Positions 12,693-25,815 of a stretch of DNA of 64,000 nt are shown here, in pieces. The notes below the pieces were generated by a model that was not told where the DNA came from, searched no databases, and saw nothing but the letters and a program-made list of their open reading frames with translations. Origin of the DNA: Verticillium longisporum (lineage: Eukaryota > Ascomycota > Sordariomycetes > Glomerellales > Plectosphaerellaceae); contig JAETXT010000001.1 of assembly GCA_019188255.1 (NCBI GenBank), positions 1,240,001-1,304,000 of the forward strand, given 5' to 3'. How positions within the stretch are numbered: the stretch's first letter is position 1; each line of letters opens with the position of its first letter. Made by a program: the position numbers and the translations under genes.

Positions 12693-13605
12693 ACTGTCGA
12701 CGACTTGGCCTCAACGTTGGCTCGGCCAGGCTAGGCAAAGAGACAAAGGTTGCTGAGGGACACAACTGGTCGAGGATGGCAGCAAGCAAGAGGTCGAACT
12801 GACAGCGGAGATGATGCCGATGCTGCCAGGGTGAAGAGGCAGACAGGTAAGACAACACGAGTTGAAATACGTGGATTTGGCGGTTCGACTGGTGCCCTAG
12901 CAGTGAGTAGGTGTTGCCTGGTCAAGGGCAGGAACACGAGTGGCGCCTGCCAGAGTTGTGGTAAGTGATCTTAACAACTGATAACCAGACCTCGTGCCTC
13001 TGAACAGATGCCTCCTGAAACGCCTTTCTTCGTGAAAATGTGGACGGCGAAGAGAGACCAAGGTGATGTGGTTCAGAGTCTTGTGCAGCAGGCGAACACC
13101 ATGTGGACACTGGTATGAACTGCAAGCGAGGTACCTAGGTACGTTGGAAGCGACAGTGGTGGTAGCTTTGACCAGGAGGCAGTTCCACCAACAAGACGGC
13201 AGCGTGGGTAGGAGAAGAGCTCTCAGGTCAACGGCTTCGGCTGGGAAAGTGCTGTGTGGTGATGCAGGAGATGCGAACCATCCAAATCGTACCAGCCGTT
13301 GATGACGATTTTCGATACCGGAATCGTGGCGGGTGAATTTACAATCGAGCAGCGTCACGCAGATCTACGCATCAAGGACTATTAGCCCAGTTTACTCATG
13401 CTCAAAAGCATCGTCTAGAGGGAAATCATCAGGCTCCTACTTTTGCGGTGACGTGAGAGCGGACTTGTCACTTTTGTGCTGCGACAGTCATCTGATTCGG
13501 CTGGAGTCAAACATTTCCATTCTGCCGCCTGTCGTTCCTGCATGAGCCTGCCACCGCCTAAGCTGCTCCTGCCGCCGCTGCTGCTGCTGCTGTTACTGCT
13601 GCTTA

Positions 13606-13645
13606 CGTTACCTACCTACCTACCTACCTAGGTAAGTAGGTACCT
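13606..13645. repeat. TACC tetranucleotide tract with TAGGTA inversion
   Basis: Repeated TACC units run into CCTAGGTAAGTAGGTACC, making a short palindromic low-complexity block. Similar blocks recur in at least nine other intergenic places in the window. Confidence 0.85.
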
Positions 13646-14411
13646 GCCCAGAACGCTCTTTGGGCGGTCAACCGCTGAGTGTGGAGCAGTGGCCGATGGA
13701 ACGTGCCGGGCAGGCTCCACCAGCGGGACTTTCTTCGCCCATCGATCGCACTGACGCAGCAAAACACGTGAAAAGCGAGATCTCGCCGAGATGCTGCGTT
13801 CCATTCTAGTTTTGGCACCTAGCGTCCGCGACACCTCACCAGCCTAGATCCTCTTCCGCGGAGAGCCTCCCGCGGGACGAAACAGACTCTTTGCTGCCAG
13901 ACGGCCACCGCTCGAGGGGACAGCCCGCCTGTTGTCCGAACTTGCACGAACAAACGGACCCAGCAAGACAAGTCCCTGCGAGTTGCAGGGACCCCGAAGA
14001 AGGCTCCATCGTCCCAAGTCGCTTGTTTCCCTTGGCTCGCTTCGTGTTTCTTCCTCGAGGCCCTGTCAGAGAAGATGCAGAAGCAGAAGAAGAAGAAGAA
14101 GAAGAAGCTTGTTTGGTTTTGTCTTTTCTTAGCATCAGAAAGGTCGTGCCCACTGACCACCTCACCTATTCTTACCTGCGGCTGTCGAGCCCCACGCCCA
14201 CAAAAAGATGAGGACCAAACGGTTTGACATGGTGGCTCAAACCAACCTTCTTTCTTGAGACCAGAAAGAACAGAAACCCTCGTTCGCCGGCCGGCTTGTC
14301 CATGCCGCCGTGCGTGGGATAAAGGCTATAGCATGGCAACCCTTGGAACCAATGAGCGGATTCTGCGGATACGGCATCTATTTTCCGCCGCGGCGCTCTC
14401 GCTCGCTTCTC

Positions 14412-14463
14412 CCAGCACTGTAGGCTGCAGGCTGCAGGCTGCAGACTGCAGACTGCAGACTGC
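14412..14463. repeat. 7-bp CTGCAGR tandem array
   Basis: About six copies of a heptamer alternating CTGCAGG and CTGCAGA, giving a run of PstI-like palindromes. It is not in a supported gene. Confidence 0.85.
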
Positions 14464-17400
14464 ACCGCTGCCCGCCCCGTCTCGTCTCATCTCCGATGAC
14501 GGCCAGCGCGCATCGTGTCGTGCGTCGGTGCTAGATGCTAGATGCTAAAATGCCTCTCTGGACCCCTCCTTGTGCCCTAAATGGGGGGGATACCGCTGCC
14601 CCTCTTCTGCAGCTCGAGACCTTCATACCGAGCTGGTGGATCTCTTACTGGAGAGTGTCCTTTCCGGGGGGGTGGGAGAGGGGCTCGTTTCGCGCCAGGC
14701 GCCGTGAAATACAGAAGGCGACCGTGCTTGAACATGCGCTAAAAGTGGGAGATGCAGGGCACAAAATGGCGCCGGCGACCGAGGGCTTTAGCTCGAATCC
14801 ATCGAGGCTGTCTCCACGGCCCGGCGGCGCAACATGCAGGCAGACAAGGGAGCAAGGGGTTGGGAACACACTGTAAAGTGAGGGACAGAGGGGAGAGGGG
14901 CAACAGGGCTTACCAGACTGTACATGGCAATGCAACCACGCTGGAGAGCTTGGGAGATGTGTGGGGGTGCTGAGGTGCCTGCTGGAAAGCCCTCGCTGCT
15001 TTGGGCTTGGTGGTGAGCCCAGTCATGTCGGGTTGCAGTTTGTGCGGTGGATGAGGCTGGTCGCCGCCGGCAGAGCAAACTGTCATTGGGATCTGTCATT
15101 GCCAAGCCCAGCCAACGGTATCATGTCTTACGGGCTTTGCCCTTTGGTCGCTTCGCAAATTGATCCCACCCCCTTAGCTTGTCGATTCGGGCCCTTTGCA
15201 GAACCCCGGAGATGTGAACACGTCGTTCGAGACACCACTATGTCATGACTGTTGTGCAAAGCTGCCCAGATGATGTCTGTTGCGCGCCCGACCCCTTTGA
15301 AGATCGCGTCGATCACAGCGGTGTGCTGCTCCGTTCTTCGGGACGCCTTTGACAACGTGGTCAAACTTTTGGTGGCTCATCTCAACAGCCTCAGAATCGT
15401 GGAACAGGAATCGGGCATTGCGGAGCTGGGGAACGATAACGCGTCAAGGTGGCTCACACGGGGGGCGAGGGCGTACCAGGTAACGGACACCCAGTCACCT
15501 ACCTACCGAGACACAGCAGACGGTGGGCGCGGGTCTCCGGTGGCAGGTGTTTCCGCATTCCTTGGATGGAGGCTGCCCGGGGCGCGCGGAGGTTTCCCGC
15601 CAGCCATGGCAGGGGAGGAGGGGCCAGCCGTTTCTGAAGACACCAAGAAACTTGTCATGACACTAGTGGTGATTGAAGACAAAGCTGTCCAGGTATAGTG
15701 ATCCCATCTCAACACAACACCAACCGGTTCGGCCAGTCTACTTTTAGCCCCCCTCCCCCCTCTGGACGTCCTGGTTGCGGTGCGTCTGCGGCTGCGTCTG
15801 CGGCGGAGGGGGGGGGGCCTGTGCGACTGCAGCGGTTGCAGGCTCACTGGAGGTGACACTCGGGGCTTTGGGACGAAATCTTGGCAGGTGCTTGTGCGGT
15901 GAACTGCGAGATTGGTTCCTGTAGTTGGTCGGATCGGCGTGGAAAGGGCGGATGCAACACTGGTGGCGGGCAGACAAAGTTGGTGAGAGTCAGAGTGATG
16001 AGAGATACTTTAGATAGAGACGATTGTCTCGTTGGGAAGTCTGGGCTTCATACCCGCCCGCTGGGGAGGGCCCCGGTGGAATGCTTTGTGTCTCCCGTTT
16101 CTTGGTTGAGGTCCGCTCCCTGCCTTACTTTAGGTATTTCTGGCAACTGTCAGGGCTTCCCTGTACCAGTAAAGTTCCTTGGTGTTTTGGGTGGAAGAAA
16201 CAACGGGCCGCAAGTGTGTACTCGTATAGGGTATAGTAAGGCAAGGTACTTAGACAACGAGGTGAGGTGGACGAGTCGCAGGCGCTCATCCGCCCACGCC
16301 TCTCCCAGTGCCTCAGTGGCGGTACCTACCGTGGGAGTGACAGCGATCCGGCCAGAGTGAGGCAGACTCAAGATGGAACATGGAACTTGGAACCTGGATC
16401 TGAATCTGGATCTGAGAGGCATGAAGGCCTCTGACCTGACTATCCCATGTTTCCCAATGGGGCTCTTCCTCCACCTTCGCTCAGCTCGCACAGAGCCTGG
16501 GAGCTCGAGGGGGGCGACCCCCATCCCATCCTATGCCATCCCCATATTGTCTCAAGGCGGATGGAGGTGGGCGTCTGTGGAAAGCAAGATGAGGAGCACC
16601 GTAAGCTGGGGGGGCCATCATTGAAGCTCATCAGAGAGAAAGATATTTATCGGCCCTGCTTCCCCATCCCTCCTCCATCAGCGCCCCCCGAGTCCTCGGT
16701 CTTTCACTTCACCCCTTTCTCACATTTCGAGTACCCAAGACACGGAACAGACACAGACACAGACACAGTCTCGCTAGATCTCTCCTGTGTCTGGCCATCC
16801 TCATCACAACGTCTCGCCATCCCAACGCCATCATCTCCCCTCAACAGGTCACATTGTCAGCTGGGCGCACCTAGAGACAGACACACACAACAGTCGCAAG
16901 GCGAAAAAAGGCAGACAAGGGCACCGAAGTCGATCGACCATCGCCCCCTGCCCCCTGCCCCCTGTCATCCTCTCCTTGGCTCTCGCCCTTCCGCCGCTTC
17001 CACCCCTGTATCGAAGCGTACCCTGGTAGGACGTGCCACTCAAGCACCGCAAGACGGGCTGGGATCAACCACGTTCTCCATCGACCTCTCCATTTCTCGA
17101 TTTGGAGAAAAGCCTCACTGGCGACTCCTCATTGGACACAACCCCTTCTCCGCTGTACGGCGCCAGAAGGACCCCCAAAAGCGCCGTCACCGCGCATCTG
17201 ACTCAAGCGGAAGGCAGTCAAGGAAGTGCCTGCCTCAGCGCCTGGGCACCTCCTTCTCCTCCTCCTCCTCCTCAAGCCGCAGAAGGTACCGTTCTGTGCG
17301 CGATACACAGACAGGCACAGCCGGGCAAAGAGGAAAGAAAGACGAGCCACCGACGCCTTAGGTTCCTCCTGCCTGACAAGGACTGCGCAAACACACCACT

Positions 17401-17855
17401 GGAAAACCTTAGCAAGCACCACCTTCAACGTACCTAGCCGTCTAGTTAACCCATAATTTTTTTTCCAATGCCTTCAAGAGTTCTCCACGAAGAGCATCAG
17501 CCAGGTCCGTCCCCCTTCTCCTTCTCTTTCTCCGACTCCTACCAACATTTTTTTTCTCCCATCCATCCCCCAACCCATCTCATCCCCATCTCATCTTTGT
17601 TTGTCCCACCATCCATCCAACCATTCAACGATTCCTCTTGTGAACAATACCACTTCTCTCCTGCATCTCTGCACCTCTGCCCCTACTGCACCTATCGTAC
17701 CTGCCGCATCACACATCGAATCCACCTTGGTTCAAGCTATTACCTACTGCATCGCCTGCCGGAACCGCCAGACCGGAACCCTGAGTAACGAACCCTGCCT
17801 TTTAGTAGACTTCGGTCGCAAACAGGCAAAACAGTCGGCCCTGGCAAAGTTGGCC

Positions 17856-19943
17856 ATGGGTGGCAGCCGCGCATCGCTGTCTCCGTCGCAAACGCCTCTT
17901 TCCTCGTCTCCCGATCTTAATGGCAACGGCCTCAAGGCCCCGAGCTACGACTTGGACTACTCGAGCCTCAAAAATGACGTCCAGCCGCCGCCGTCCTCAC
18001 ACCCCCAGGATGGCCTCCTCCCGCCACCTGCCGTGCCGGTCATGCAACATGCGCTGCGCTCCATGAATGACATCAGCGCCACCTACCCACTGCGCGACCG
18101 CGTCCCCTTCGCCGCCTCCGACACACCTCCGAACCTGCGCAGCGTTGTGTCGACCGCGCCCAACTCCCCACGAGTTGTCCCAAAGAGACAGAATTCCGCG
18201 AGCGCCACTCCGCGCGTCCGCGGCCATGCGACGACACTCAACGTTCCTGGCATGACCAGGTCCCGTGCCTCTCCCGACGGCAGAATTCCCGACCGTGATG
18301 TCGCCGCCAAGATGGTCATCATCATGGTCGGCCTGCCCGCCCGTGGCAAATCCTACATCACCAAGAAGCTGCAGCGCTACCTCTCTTGGATGCAACACAA
18401 CTCGCGCATCTTCAATGTCGGCAACCGTCGCCGTGTCGCTGCCGGAGCGCCAGGCACTTATCATCACAATGGCGTCAAGTCTGTTTACTCTCCGCCAAGC
18501 AACGCAACCCTCGACCCTCCTTCGGCCGCTGCCGAGATTCTCCTTAACGGCAACCCCGCGCCCAGTGCGCAGCCGTCTTCTGAGCCTGTCGAGTTCGACC
18601 TCAACGGCGAAGATCCCCACGACCCAAACGTCGACCAGTCGGCCAACTTTTTCGACCCCAACAACGAAACAGCGAGCAAGATTCGCGAACAGGTGGCCCT
18701 CGACACGCTTGACGAGCTTCTCGACTACCTTCTTCACGGCAAGGGTTCTGTTGGCATTCTTGATGCCACAAATAGCACCATTCACAGGCGTCAGCTCCTT
18801 GTCGACCGCATCAAGGCCAGAGACGACCGACTCGGCATACTCTTCATCGAGAGTATCTGCCACGATAAGGACGTATGTGGCAACCACTCCAAGTTTTGGC
18901 TTCAATCGCGCTGACAAATAGTAGCTCCTCGAGGCCAACATGCGTCTCAAGCTGTCTGGCCCAGACTACAAGGACAAGGACCCCATCAAGTCTCTGGAAG
19001 ATTTCAAGAAGAGGGTCGAGGCTTACGCGAGCGCCTATGAGCCCATTGGCCAATATGAAGAGGATCATGACATGCAGTACATCCAGATGATTGATGTCGG
19101 ACGCAAGGTCATTCAGCACAGGCTCCGTGGCTTCCTCAGCGGTGGCATAAGCTCCTATCTCACAACCTTCAACCTCGCGGCCAGGCAGATCTGGCTCACG
19201 CGGCACGGCCAGAGTGTCGACAACAGCCTCGGTAGACTCGGGGGTGACTCCGAGCTCACGCCCCAGGGCCAGCAGTATGCACTTGACTTGCATGACTTCA
19301 TCACCATGAAGCGCAAGGCTTGGTTGATTGACCAGACGGACAAGATTGCGCAGTCATCCTTCCCGCCTCTCCCTGGTGATCATACACCTCCATACCCCGA
19401 GGTGAACCAGGAATTGACGACAAGAACTTTTGTGTCTGGACCTCCATGCTGAAGCGTAGTGTGCAGACGGCCGATTATTTTGAGGCTGACGAGGAGTACG
19501 ATGTCAAGAACTGGGAGATGCTCAACGAGTTGAATGCGGGTCTCTTCGAGGGCATGACCTACGAGCAGATTGCTCGCGACTACCCCGGCGAGTACGAGAA
19601 GCGGTCAAAGGACAAGCTGCATTACGTCTACCCCGGCGTCGGCGGCGAGGGCTATCTGCAGATCATCGCCCGCTTGCGCGATATGGTGCGTGAGATTGAG
19701 CGTATCACGGACCACATTCTCATTGTGGGACACCGTTCCGTCTGCCGTGTCCTCATGGCGTACTTCATGGAGTTGCAGCGTGAGGATATTGCGGACCTCG
19801 ATGTGCCCCTCGGCATGCTGTACGCGATTGAGCCCAAGCCGTACGGCATTGACTTCCACGCCTACCGCTACAACCCGGAGAGGAGGTCATTTGACGAGCT
19901 GCCCAACTACAAGCCTCGCAAGACGCTTGATCGCAGTGCCTAA
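17856..19943 (+). CDS. 6-phosphofructo-2-kinase / fructose-2,6-bisphosphatase
   Basis: Cytosolic bifunctional enzyme setting fructose-2,6-bisphosphate, the activator of glycolysis. Exons are 17856-18872 and 18925-19943 with a 52-nt intron; about 678 aa. A Ser/Pro-rich N-terminal extension of about 145 residues precedes the kinase P-loop GLPARGKS. An insertion of about 70 low-complexity residues lies between FNVGNRRR and ANFFDPNN. The phosphatase half keeps LTRHGQSVDN (phosphohistidine), the Glu in GLFEGMTYEQI and the second His in VGHRSVCR. The frame breaks at 19412-19413 (GAATT); one more A would restore EIDDKNFCVWTS before MLKRSVQTA. The start ATG is the first in frame after a stop-free leader. 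Phosphorylation of the Ser-rich N terminus is plausible but inferred. Confidence 0.88.
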
Positions 19944-21118
19944 ACTGGCATGCTGGCAATCAATCCGGCACACACCAAACACTACACAACATGACAGACG
20001 AACTGCAGGAGCAGACTTGTACAAATATATGACGACTTTGGGGCGTAATCGGACTGGGATGTTCACGGAATTCGGAAGAACGGGGACTCGGCGCAAAGAA
20101 TATTGCCTGGCATGGCATGTGTCTTTTTCTTCTTCTTCTTTCCTCCATGTCTGGCGTTACGGGGATTAAACAAACAGCAAACCCCCCTTTTTTGTGCAGC
20201 CACGGATACCCACGATGCTACGAGCAATGATCAGGCTGCTTTTTTCTGCGTTTCAGTTGCTTTCAAGACATGTAGAGTACGGTAGCAGCTACAATGGACT
20301 AAAGCTAAATTCTGAAAGTCGGCCCATCGTGGTCTTTGTAGAGAACGTTTCCAATGTGGCGAATGCGTGGTACATAGTTCGAGCAGATGCAAAGCAGTTG
20401 TGCAAGACCCCCTGGCCCAACTTTCAGGCATTGTGTATCGGCATTGACCTCGGCCAACGTACGTTTCCTCTTCACTATTGATGTTCACTGAAAGCTTTTC
20501 CCACAATTGTTTTCTATGACACTGTCGAGTCCTGACTGTCGAGTCCTGACCATGCACCAAGCATCCATCGATCTTGCTACCAAGTAGTGCCAAGCCGTGC
20601 ACGGGTGGGTGAGATGGATGCGTCAAGACTGAGTTACCTAGCTCACCACTGCCCATTATTCTTATTCGTTGATTGAATCGACAGACATTTGCTGGCGAGA
20701 GTTGTGAGCCTTCTCAAGCAAACGCATCATCGCACCAAATGAGCCACACAAGGCTGCTGTGGTGTACTACATGTACCTAGGTAGTATGTACATGTAGCTG
20801 GCCCATACAAAGTAGAGTCTTACAAAGTACCGCTGGAGCTGCCCCGTTGCCTGGTCGCCCCCGCCAATCACAGACGGGCCGGAGCAGCAAAGCAACAAGC
20901 TCCAGCGGCAGGCACAAGGCAGTCCGATTGACGCCCTGAGCTCCCTGCGCTGCCAAAATTTCCCCATCATCCAAACGCGCCTCAGCATTCACAACTACCT
21001 ACCTCACCCAAGCGCGTCCTTGCCATCGCAATTCCCGTCAACCACACCTAGCGGATGCGCGCCACCTGACGAATTGCTAGACTGATGCTCTGAAAAGATC
21101 CTCACCGATACCGAACCA
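19944..21118. other. Intergenic region
   Basis: No supported gene. It contains a CT-rich segment near 20118-20145, a 14-bp direct duplication (GACTGTCGAGTCCT, about 20521-20548), a TACCTAGGTA motif at about 20772-20784, and the NIC96 upstream region. Confidence 0.5.
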
Positions 21119-24100
21119 ATGTCCCTCTTCGGCAACACCTCGAGCGGGACCACAGGCGGCGGTGGGCTGTTTGGCGGCGGCGCGACTGGAGGCTCAACAG
21201 GTGGCGGTCTGTTTGGGCAGCAAAACCAGCAGCAGCAGGGCGCTGCGGCGACGACGACGACACAGAGTTCCGGAGGTCTTTTCGGCGCAAAACCTGCTGC
21301 TCCGACCGGTGCAGGCGGGCTCTTTGGCGGAGGTCAGGCGCAGGCCCAGCAGCCGCAACAAACAACCGGCGGCGGTGGCCTCTTTGGCGGTCAACAAGCC
21401 CAGCCGCAGCAGTCAGGCGGGAGCTCGCTCTTCGGTGCATCCACCCAACAGCCGGCCAGCGCGAGTGGAGGCGGAGGCTTGTTCGGCAAGCCAGCGACGA
21501 CACAACCCCAGCAGACCGGTTCACTGTTTGGCGGCTCGACTCTGCTCGGTGGAGCATCCAACACGCCCCAGACGGGAGGCGCCTCGACCGGTCTGGGAGG
21601 TTTCGGCCTGGGGGCCTCGACAAACCAGACCCCAAGCAAGCCGTCACTTTTCGGCGCCACGACGACCCAGCAGCCTCAGACGACGACAAGCACGAACAAC
21701 TTTGGCGGTGGCTCGAGCCTCTTCAATCAGCAGCCGCAAGCCCAGAACAACCAGTCCCTATCCCAGTCCCAGACGGCCCAGCCATCGGGAGCTTACTTTG
21801 ACAGCCTCTTCGCCAAGACAAAGAAGGAGGCCGATGGAGAGGGTTCGCTCGAGGATCTCCCCAGCCTGCAGCTCGGCCTCGGAGACCTGCGCCAGCGTCT
21901 GAAGAGGCTTGGCTCCAAGCCCCAGGAGAGGGGACTCGATGGCCGCGCTCACTATCTCCTCGCTGCGTCCGGCGTCGATCCTACCCTTGCTGCTAAGGAC
22001 CTTGGGTCTCTGGACCTGCAGACTGGCCGTGTCGAGCGGTCCTCCGGTTACGCCCCCGTCGAGCTTGATGTCGAGACCTACCTCTCCAACCTTCAGTCCA
22101 AGACGACGTTGAGCATGATTGCCGACGGCCTCGAGCGCTCGGCCCGGGACTTTGACAACTTCCTCGAGGACAATGTTACGATGGAGTGGGACGCCCAGAG
22201 GAAGCGCATATACGAGCACTTTGGCATCAAGCCCCGCGAAGAGGCGGTGGGAAGCACGGGACACCGAGACTCTGTCGGCCAGGGCGGCTTCGGTCGCTCT
22301 CGGCGCGGCAAGAACCCCCAGGCAGGCAACCGCACCGGGAGGCAGAGCGTCCTGGGCAAGTCGAACCTCCAGCGCTCCGTCATTGGCACCCCCAGCCGCA
22401 TCGGCACGCACTACCAATCCGAATTCTCTGACGTTGAGCGCTCCGGCGATGGCGGTGGCCTGGCGGCTGGCGGCATCACCACGGACGACAGGTCGCTCCG
22501 GGAAAAGCAAAACAGGCTGGCGGAGAAGATTCGCAACCTCAACTCGGCTCGTCTTATTGCGCACCCCTACGCTATCCTCGCCGAGCTTGCAGATGTCGAG
22601 CAGAGGTCCCACGACCCTCACGCTCCCCATATCGTCGAGGCCTACCGCGCTGTCAGCGAGATTGTGGGCGAAGATCCCGAGGCCGACACAACCATCAACG
22701 GTGCGACGGCCAAGGAGAGGCAGTTTGCAGAGATGTACATGGACGAGTCGGCCAACTCGACAAACGCCGTTGCCATGCGGAAGCGCATCCTCAGCGGCGC
22801 CAACTCATTCTTGGAAAAGCAGTTCCTCCACGAAGTCGAATCTCTCATCGCCAAATACCCCCACGAAGCCAATCTCGGCGGCCGACCCGACATTGTTAGC
22901 AAGATCAAGGCCTACATTCGACTACGATCAGCACGCAAAGATCTCGTCCCCGACAACACCGAGCTGCAACAGGTCAAGGACCAATATGTCTGGGCTATCG
23001 TCTTCTACCTGCTTCGCTCTGGCCACGTGAGTGAAGCTGCCAGGTTTGTGAACGACAACGCAACGGCCTTCCGCAGCATCGACCGCACGTTCCAGAGCTA
23101 TCTTAATGGGTACGCCGCCAGCGACGACAGGCGTCTTAAGCGGAACCTGCAGGACCGCTGCAATGCCGAGTATGTGCAGCGTGTACGCAACGCGCCAGAG
23201 AACTCTATCGACCCCTTCCGGATGGCCTGTTACAAGATCATTGGTCGCTGTGACTTGAACAACCGCAACCTCGATGGCCTCAACACGGACATCAACGACT
23301 GGATCTGGTTGCAGTTCAACCTCGCCCGGGAGGGCGATCGCTCTGTCGAGGTGGCCAGTGAGGCGTATGGTCTGGCCGAGGTGCAGTCGAGCATCAAGGA
23401 GATTGGCGCAAAGCACTTCCCCAAGACGTCGTCGGAAGATTCCAGTGGCAGTTTCGGCATGTTCTTCTACCTGCAAATTCTCTCGGGCATGTTCGAGGAG
23501 GCCATTGCCTATCTCTACCCCTTCTCGTACGTCGACGCGGTGCATTTCGCCATTGCCCTTGAGTACTACGGACTGCTTCGCCCATCTGATCCCTACATGG
23601 CCACGAGCGACCTGCGCAGCCTCAACTCCAGAGACCTCGTTCAGATCAACTTTGGCCGCATGCTCGGCTTCTACACCAAGGACTTCCGCGCCGCTGATGT
23701 CGTCTCTGCCGTGGACTACCTGACGCTTGTCTGTCTCAACATGGACCTGCCGGGCGAGGCGGGCCGCCGCAACGCCAACCTCTGCTGGGAAGCCCTGCGC
23801 GAACTTGTGCTCGAGACGAGAGAATTCAGCAAGCTCATCGGTGACATTCGACCCGATGGCCAGCGGATACGCGGCATTATCGAGGAGCGCGGCTCCCTCA
23901 TCGGTCTGACAGAGGAAAACGACTTTATCAACACGGTGACGATCCAAGCCGCCAGCTTCGCCGAGGAGAACGGCCGTACGACAGACGCCGTCCTGCTGTA
24001 TCACCTCGCCGGCGAGTACGACACGGTCGTGGCCATTGTCAGCCGCGCCCTCAGCGAGGCCATCTCCTGGACATTGGCCAGGACCCCTGAAACTCATGCC

Positions 24101-24710
24101 CGTCAAGCCGCGCGACGCCGGCCAGCAGGTCGAGGCTGGCAGCAGCCTCAGCCTCGCGTCCATCGACGACCCCGTCGAGCTCGCCCGCACCATGATGTCC
24201 ATGTACGAGCGTGACGCCATGTTCCACCGCCGCATCCAAGACCAGAACCGCGTGGCCTGCCGCGTGCTGCTCGAGATGAGCTCCATCAAGTCTCTTGTTG
24301 AGGCGAGCCAGTGGGCCCAATGTCTTGATGTACGTTTATTCTCTCTCTCCTCCAGACAGAAGAGACCCAAGCTGACTCGCCCTTTCCAGAAAATCCGCAG
24401 CCTCGAGATCCTGCCCCTCGAGGCCAACGGCGACCCGGCCATCGTGCGCGCCTACGCCGCCAAGTTCCCGGGCCTCTCTCAGCCCGTGTCCATCAACGTG
24501 CCCAACCTGCTCATGTGGACCGTCCTCGCCTGCACGCGCCAGCGCGAGCAGCTCTCGACCGGCGCCTTCTCTGGCAACGAAGGCACGCGCCGCCTCATCA
24601 TCGAGCAGATGCGCCAGATGGTCCTCGACCTCACGACCTACACGTCACAGCTGCGGTACCGCTTCCCGCCCATGCTGCACGAGGCCCTGGCGAGGGCCTC
24701 GGCGGATTAA
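21119..24710 (+). CDS. NIC96: Nucleoporin Nic96/Nup93 with GLFG-type N terminus
   Basis: Inner-ring scaffold nucleoporin of the nuclear pore complex. Exons are 21119-24329 and 24390-24710 (60-nt intron with GTACGT donor); about 1,180 aa. Residues 1-220 are Gly/Gln-rich with repeated GLFGG and SLFG motifs, the FG type that contacts transport receptors. Then follow a linker and the helical Nic96 domain (for example LERSARDFDNFLEDNVTMEWDAQRKRIYEHFGI). The frame is lost between about 24065 and 24090: upstream it reads SRALSEAIS, and downstream it resumes at LKLMPVKPRDAG. Two missing bases, at TCC/TGG (24067-24068) and in the CCCC run (24084-24087), would rejoin the halves. An unrecognised intron is less likely because no donor/acceptor pair fits. 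Confidence 0.9.
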
Positions 24711-25815
24711 GGGGGTTGCTTCTCGAGGGGGCTGCACGGGGGGGCGGGTGCGAAGACGGAAGAAAACGAGGGTTTACTGCGAAAGGGCCGGCTGGCTTGG
24801 TGTACGACCTGTGTTACTGTATATAGAAGGCAAGCGCAAATCAACGGTGTTGCGCCGGAGTATCCCGTCCCGTTACAGTGCGTGACTTTGCGTTGATCGA
24901 GAAATGATTGTTGATTTGTGTGCCTGAATACTCTTGGAACGCGAAAGGGCATGCCGATGCAAGATCTACTGCTCGGGGCCAAGCACGGATAGACGTAGTC
25001 GCCAACACCAAACCATGCCCAACGCTTTTTGGTTTTTGGTTTTCATCTCGACTGATGCCATATCTATCCCGGCTTTATCACGCTGCATTTTCATCAGGAA
25101 CGTGCAACCACTGGTGGAAGTCTCCTCGGTGCGGTACATCGTGCTCTTCAACGTCAACGTCCTGAACTTGGCCACCTCATCTCTCGACATTGTCCCAAAA
25201 GAAATTTCAACTGATAACAAAAATCTAATAGTGTAACCGCCTTTCAGTCAGAGCCAGCTCCCATCCGAGGAGGGGTTGCACGTACCGTTGTGGAGCGCAA
25301 CCACCCATCCCCACGACCGAGCATCCCACCCCCCACCCAGCAAATTAACCACGAGAATTCAACAAACAAAACGTCAAAAACATACAACACCGAGGATTCG
25401 CTGGTGGTCACCCACCCAACTACTAGTTCAGCCCTTACTGGTTTATCGATGGGAGAGCGGACGGGATCCCGAGCTTTCCAGTAGGTATGGTCGTATGTGC
25501 TTGATCGTGGAGGATGCGCAGGATATGAGGCCTCGAAGGGACGGAACGACGAGGACCGTCTGGCACCCAATGACGGTGAGCACAGGGCAAGGCATGTGAG
25601 ATAGACAGAAGAAGCATGGTTAAGAGAAAAAAGGAGGGTATCATAATGTACAACTTCCTACAGACGAGCAACGCCCGCGCAGGCCTTGCTCTCAGTACGA
25701 CCAAAGCTGCCCTAAAAACTCACTCAGCCATCCTTCAGGCCTAAAGTATCTCGCTTTATCCCCCCAAACGCCAGAGCCCCCGGGACTCCAGACTGTGGAC
25801 CTTGACGAAACCTCC
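24711..25815. other. Intergenic region between convergent genes
   Basis: It contains only 3' flanks of NIC96 (+) and the JmjC gene (-). No supported gene. Confidence 0.5.

Larger units (their letters stand above)
12693..17855. other. Five-kilobase gene-poor region and long upstream region of the PFK2 gene
   Basis: No open frame here shows a domain or consistent splice pattern. It holds low-complexity DNA: a TACC/TAGG tract at 13606-13645, an AAG tract near 14083-14107, a 7-bp CTGCAGG/CTGCAGA array at 14412-14463, C/G-homopolymer-rich segments and a strongly pyrimidine-rich stretch from about 16660 to 17700. The pyrimidine-rich part is probably a long 5' leader or promoter of the downstream kinase/phosphatase gene. 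Confidence 0.45.

Noticed and set aside
16447..17361. Long plus-strand open frame of about 300 codons
   Set aside because: Composition is low-complexity Ser/Pro/Arg in a pyrimidine-rich leader; no domain, and it ends before the kinase gene.
21758..24442. Long minus-strand open frames over NIC96
   Set aside because: Antisense shadows caused by codon bias of the real gene; no domain.
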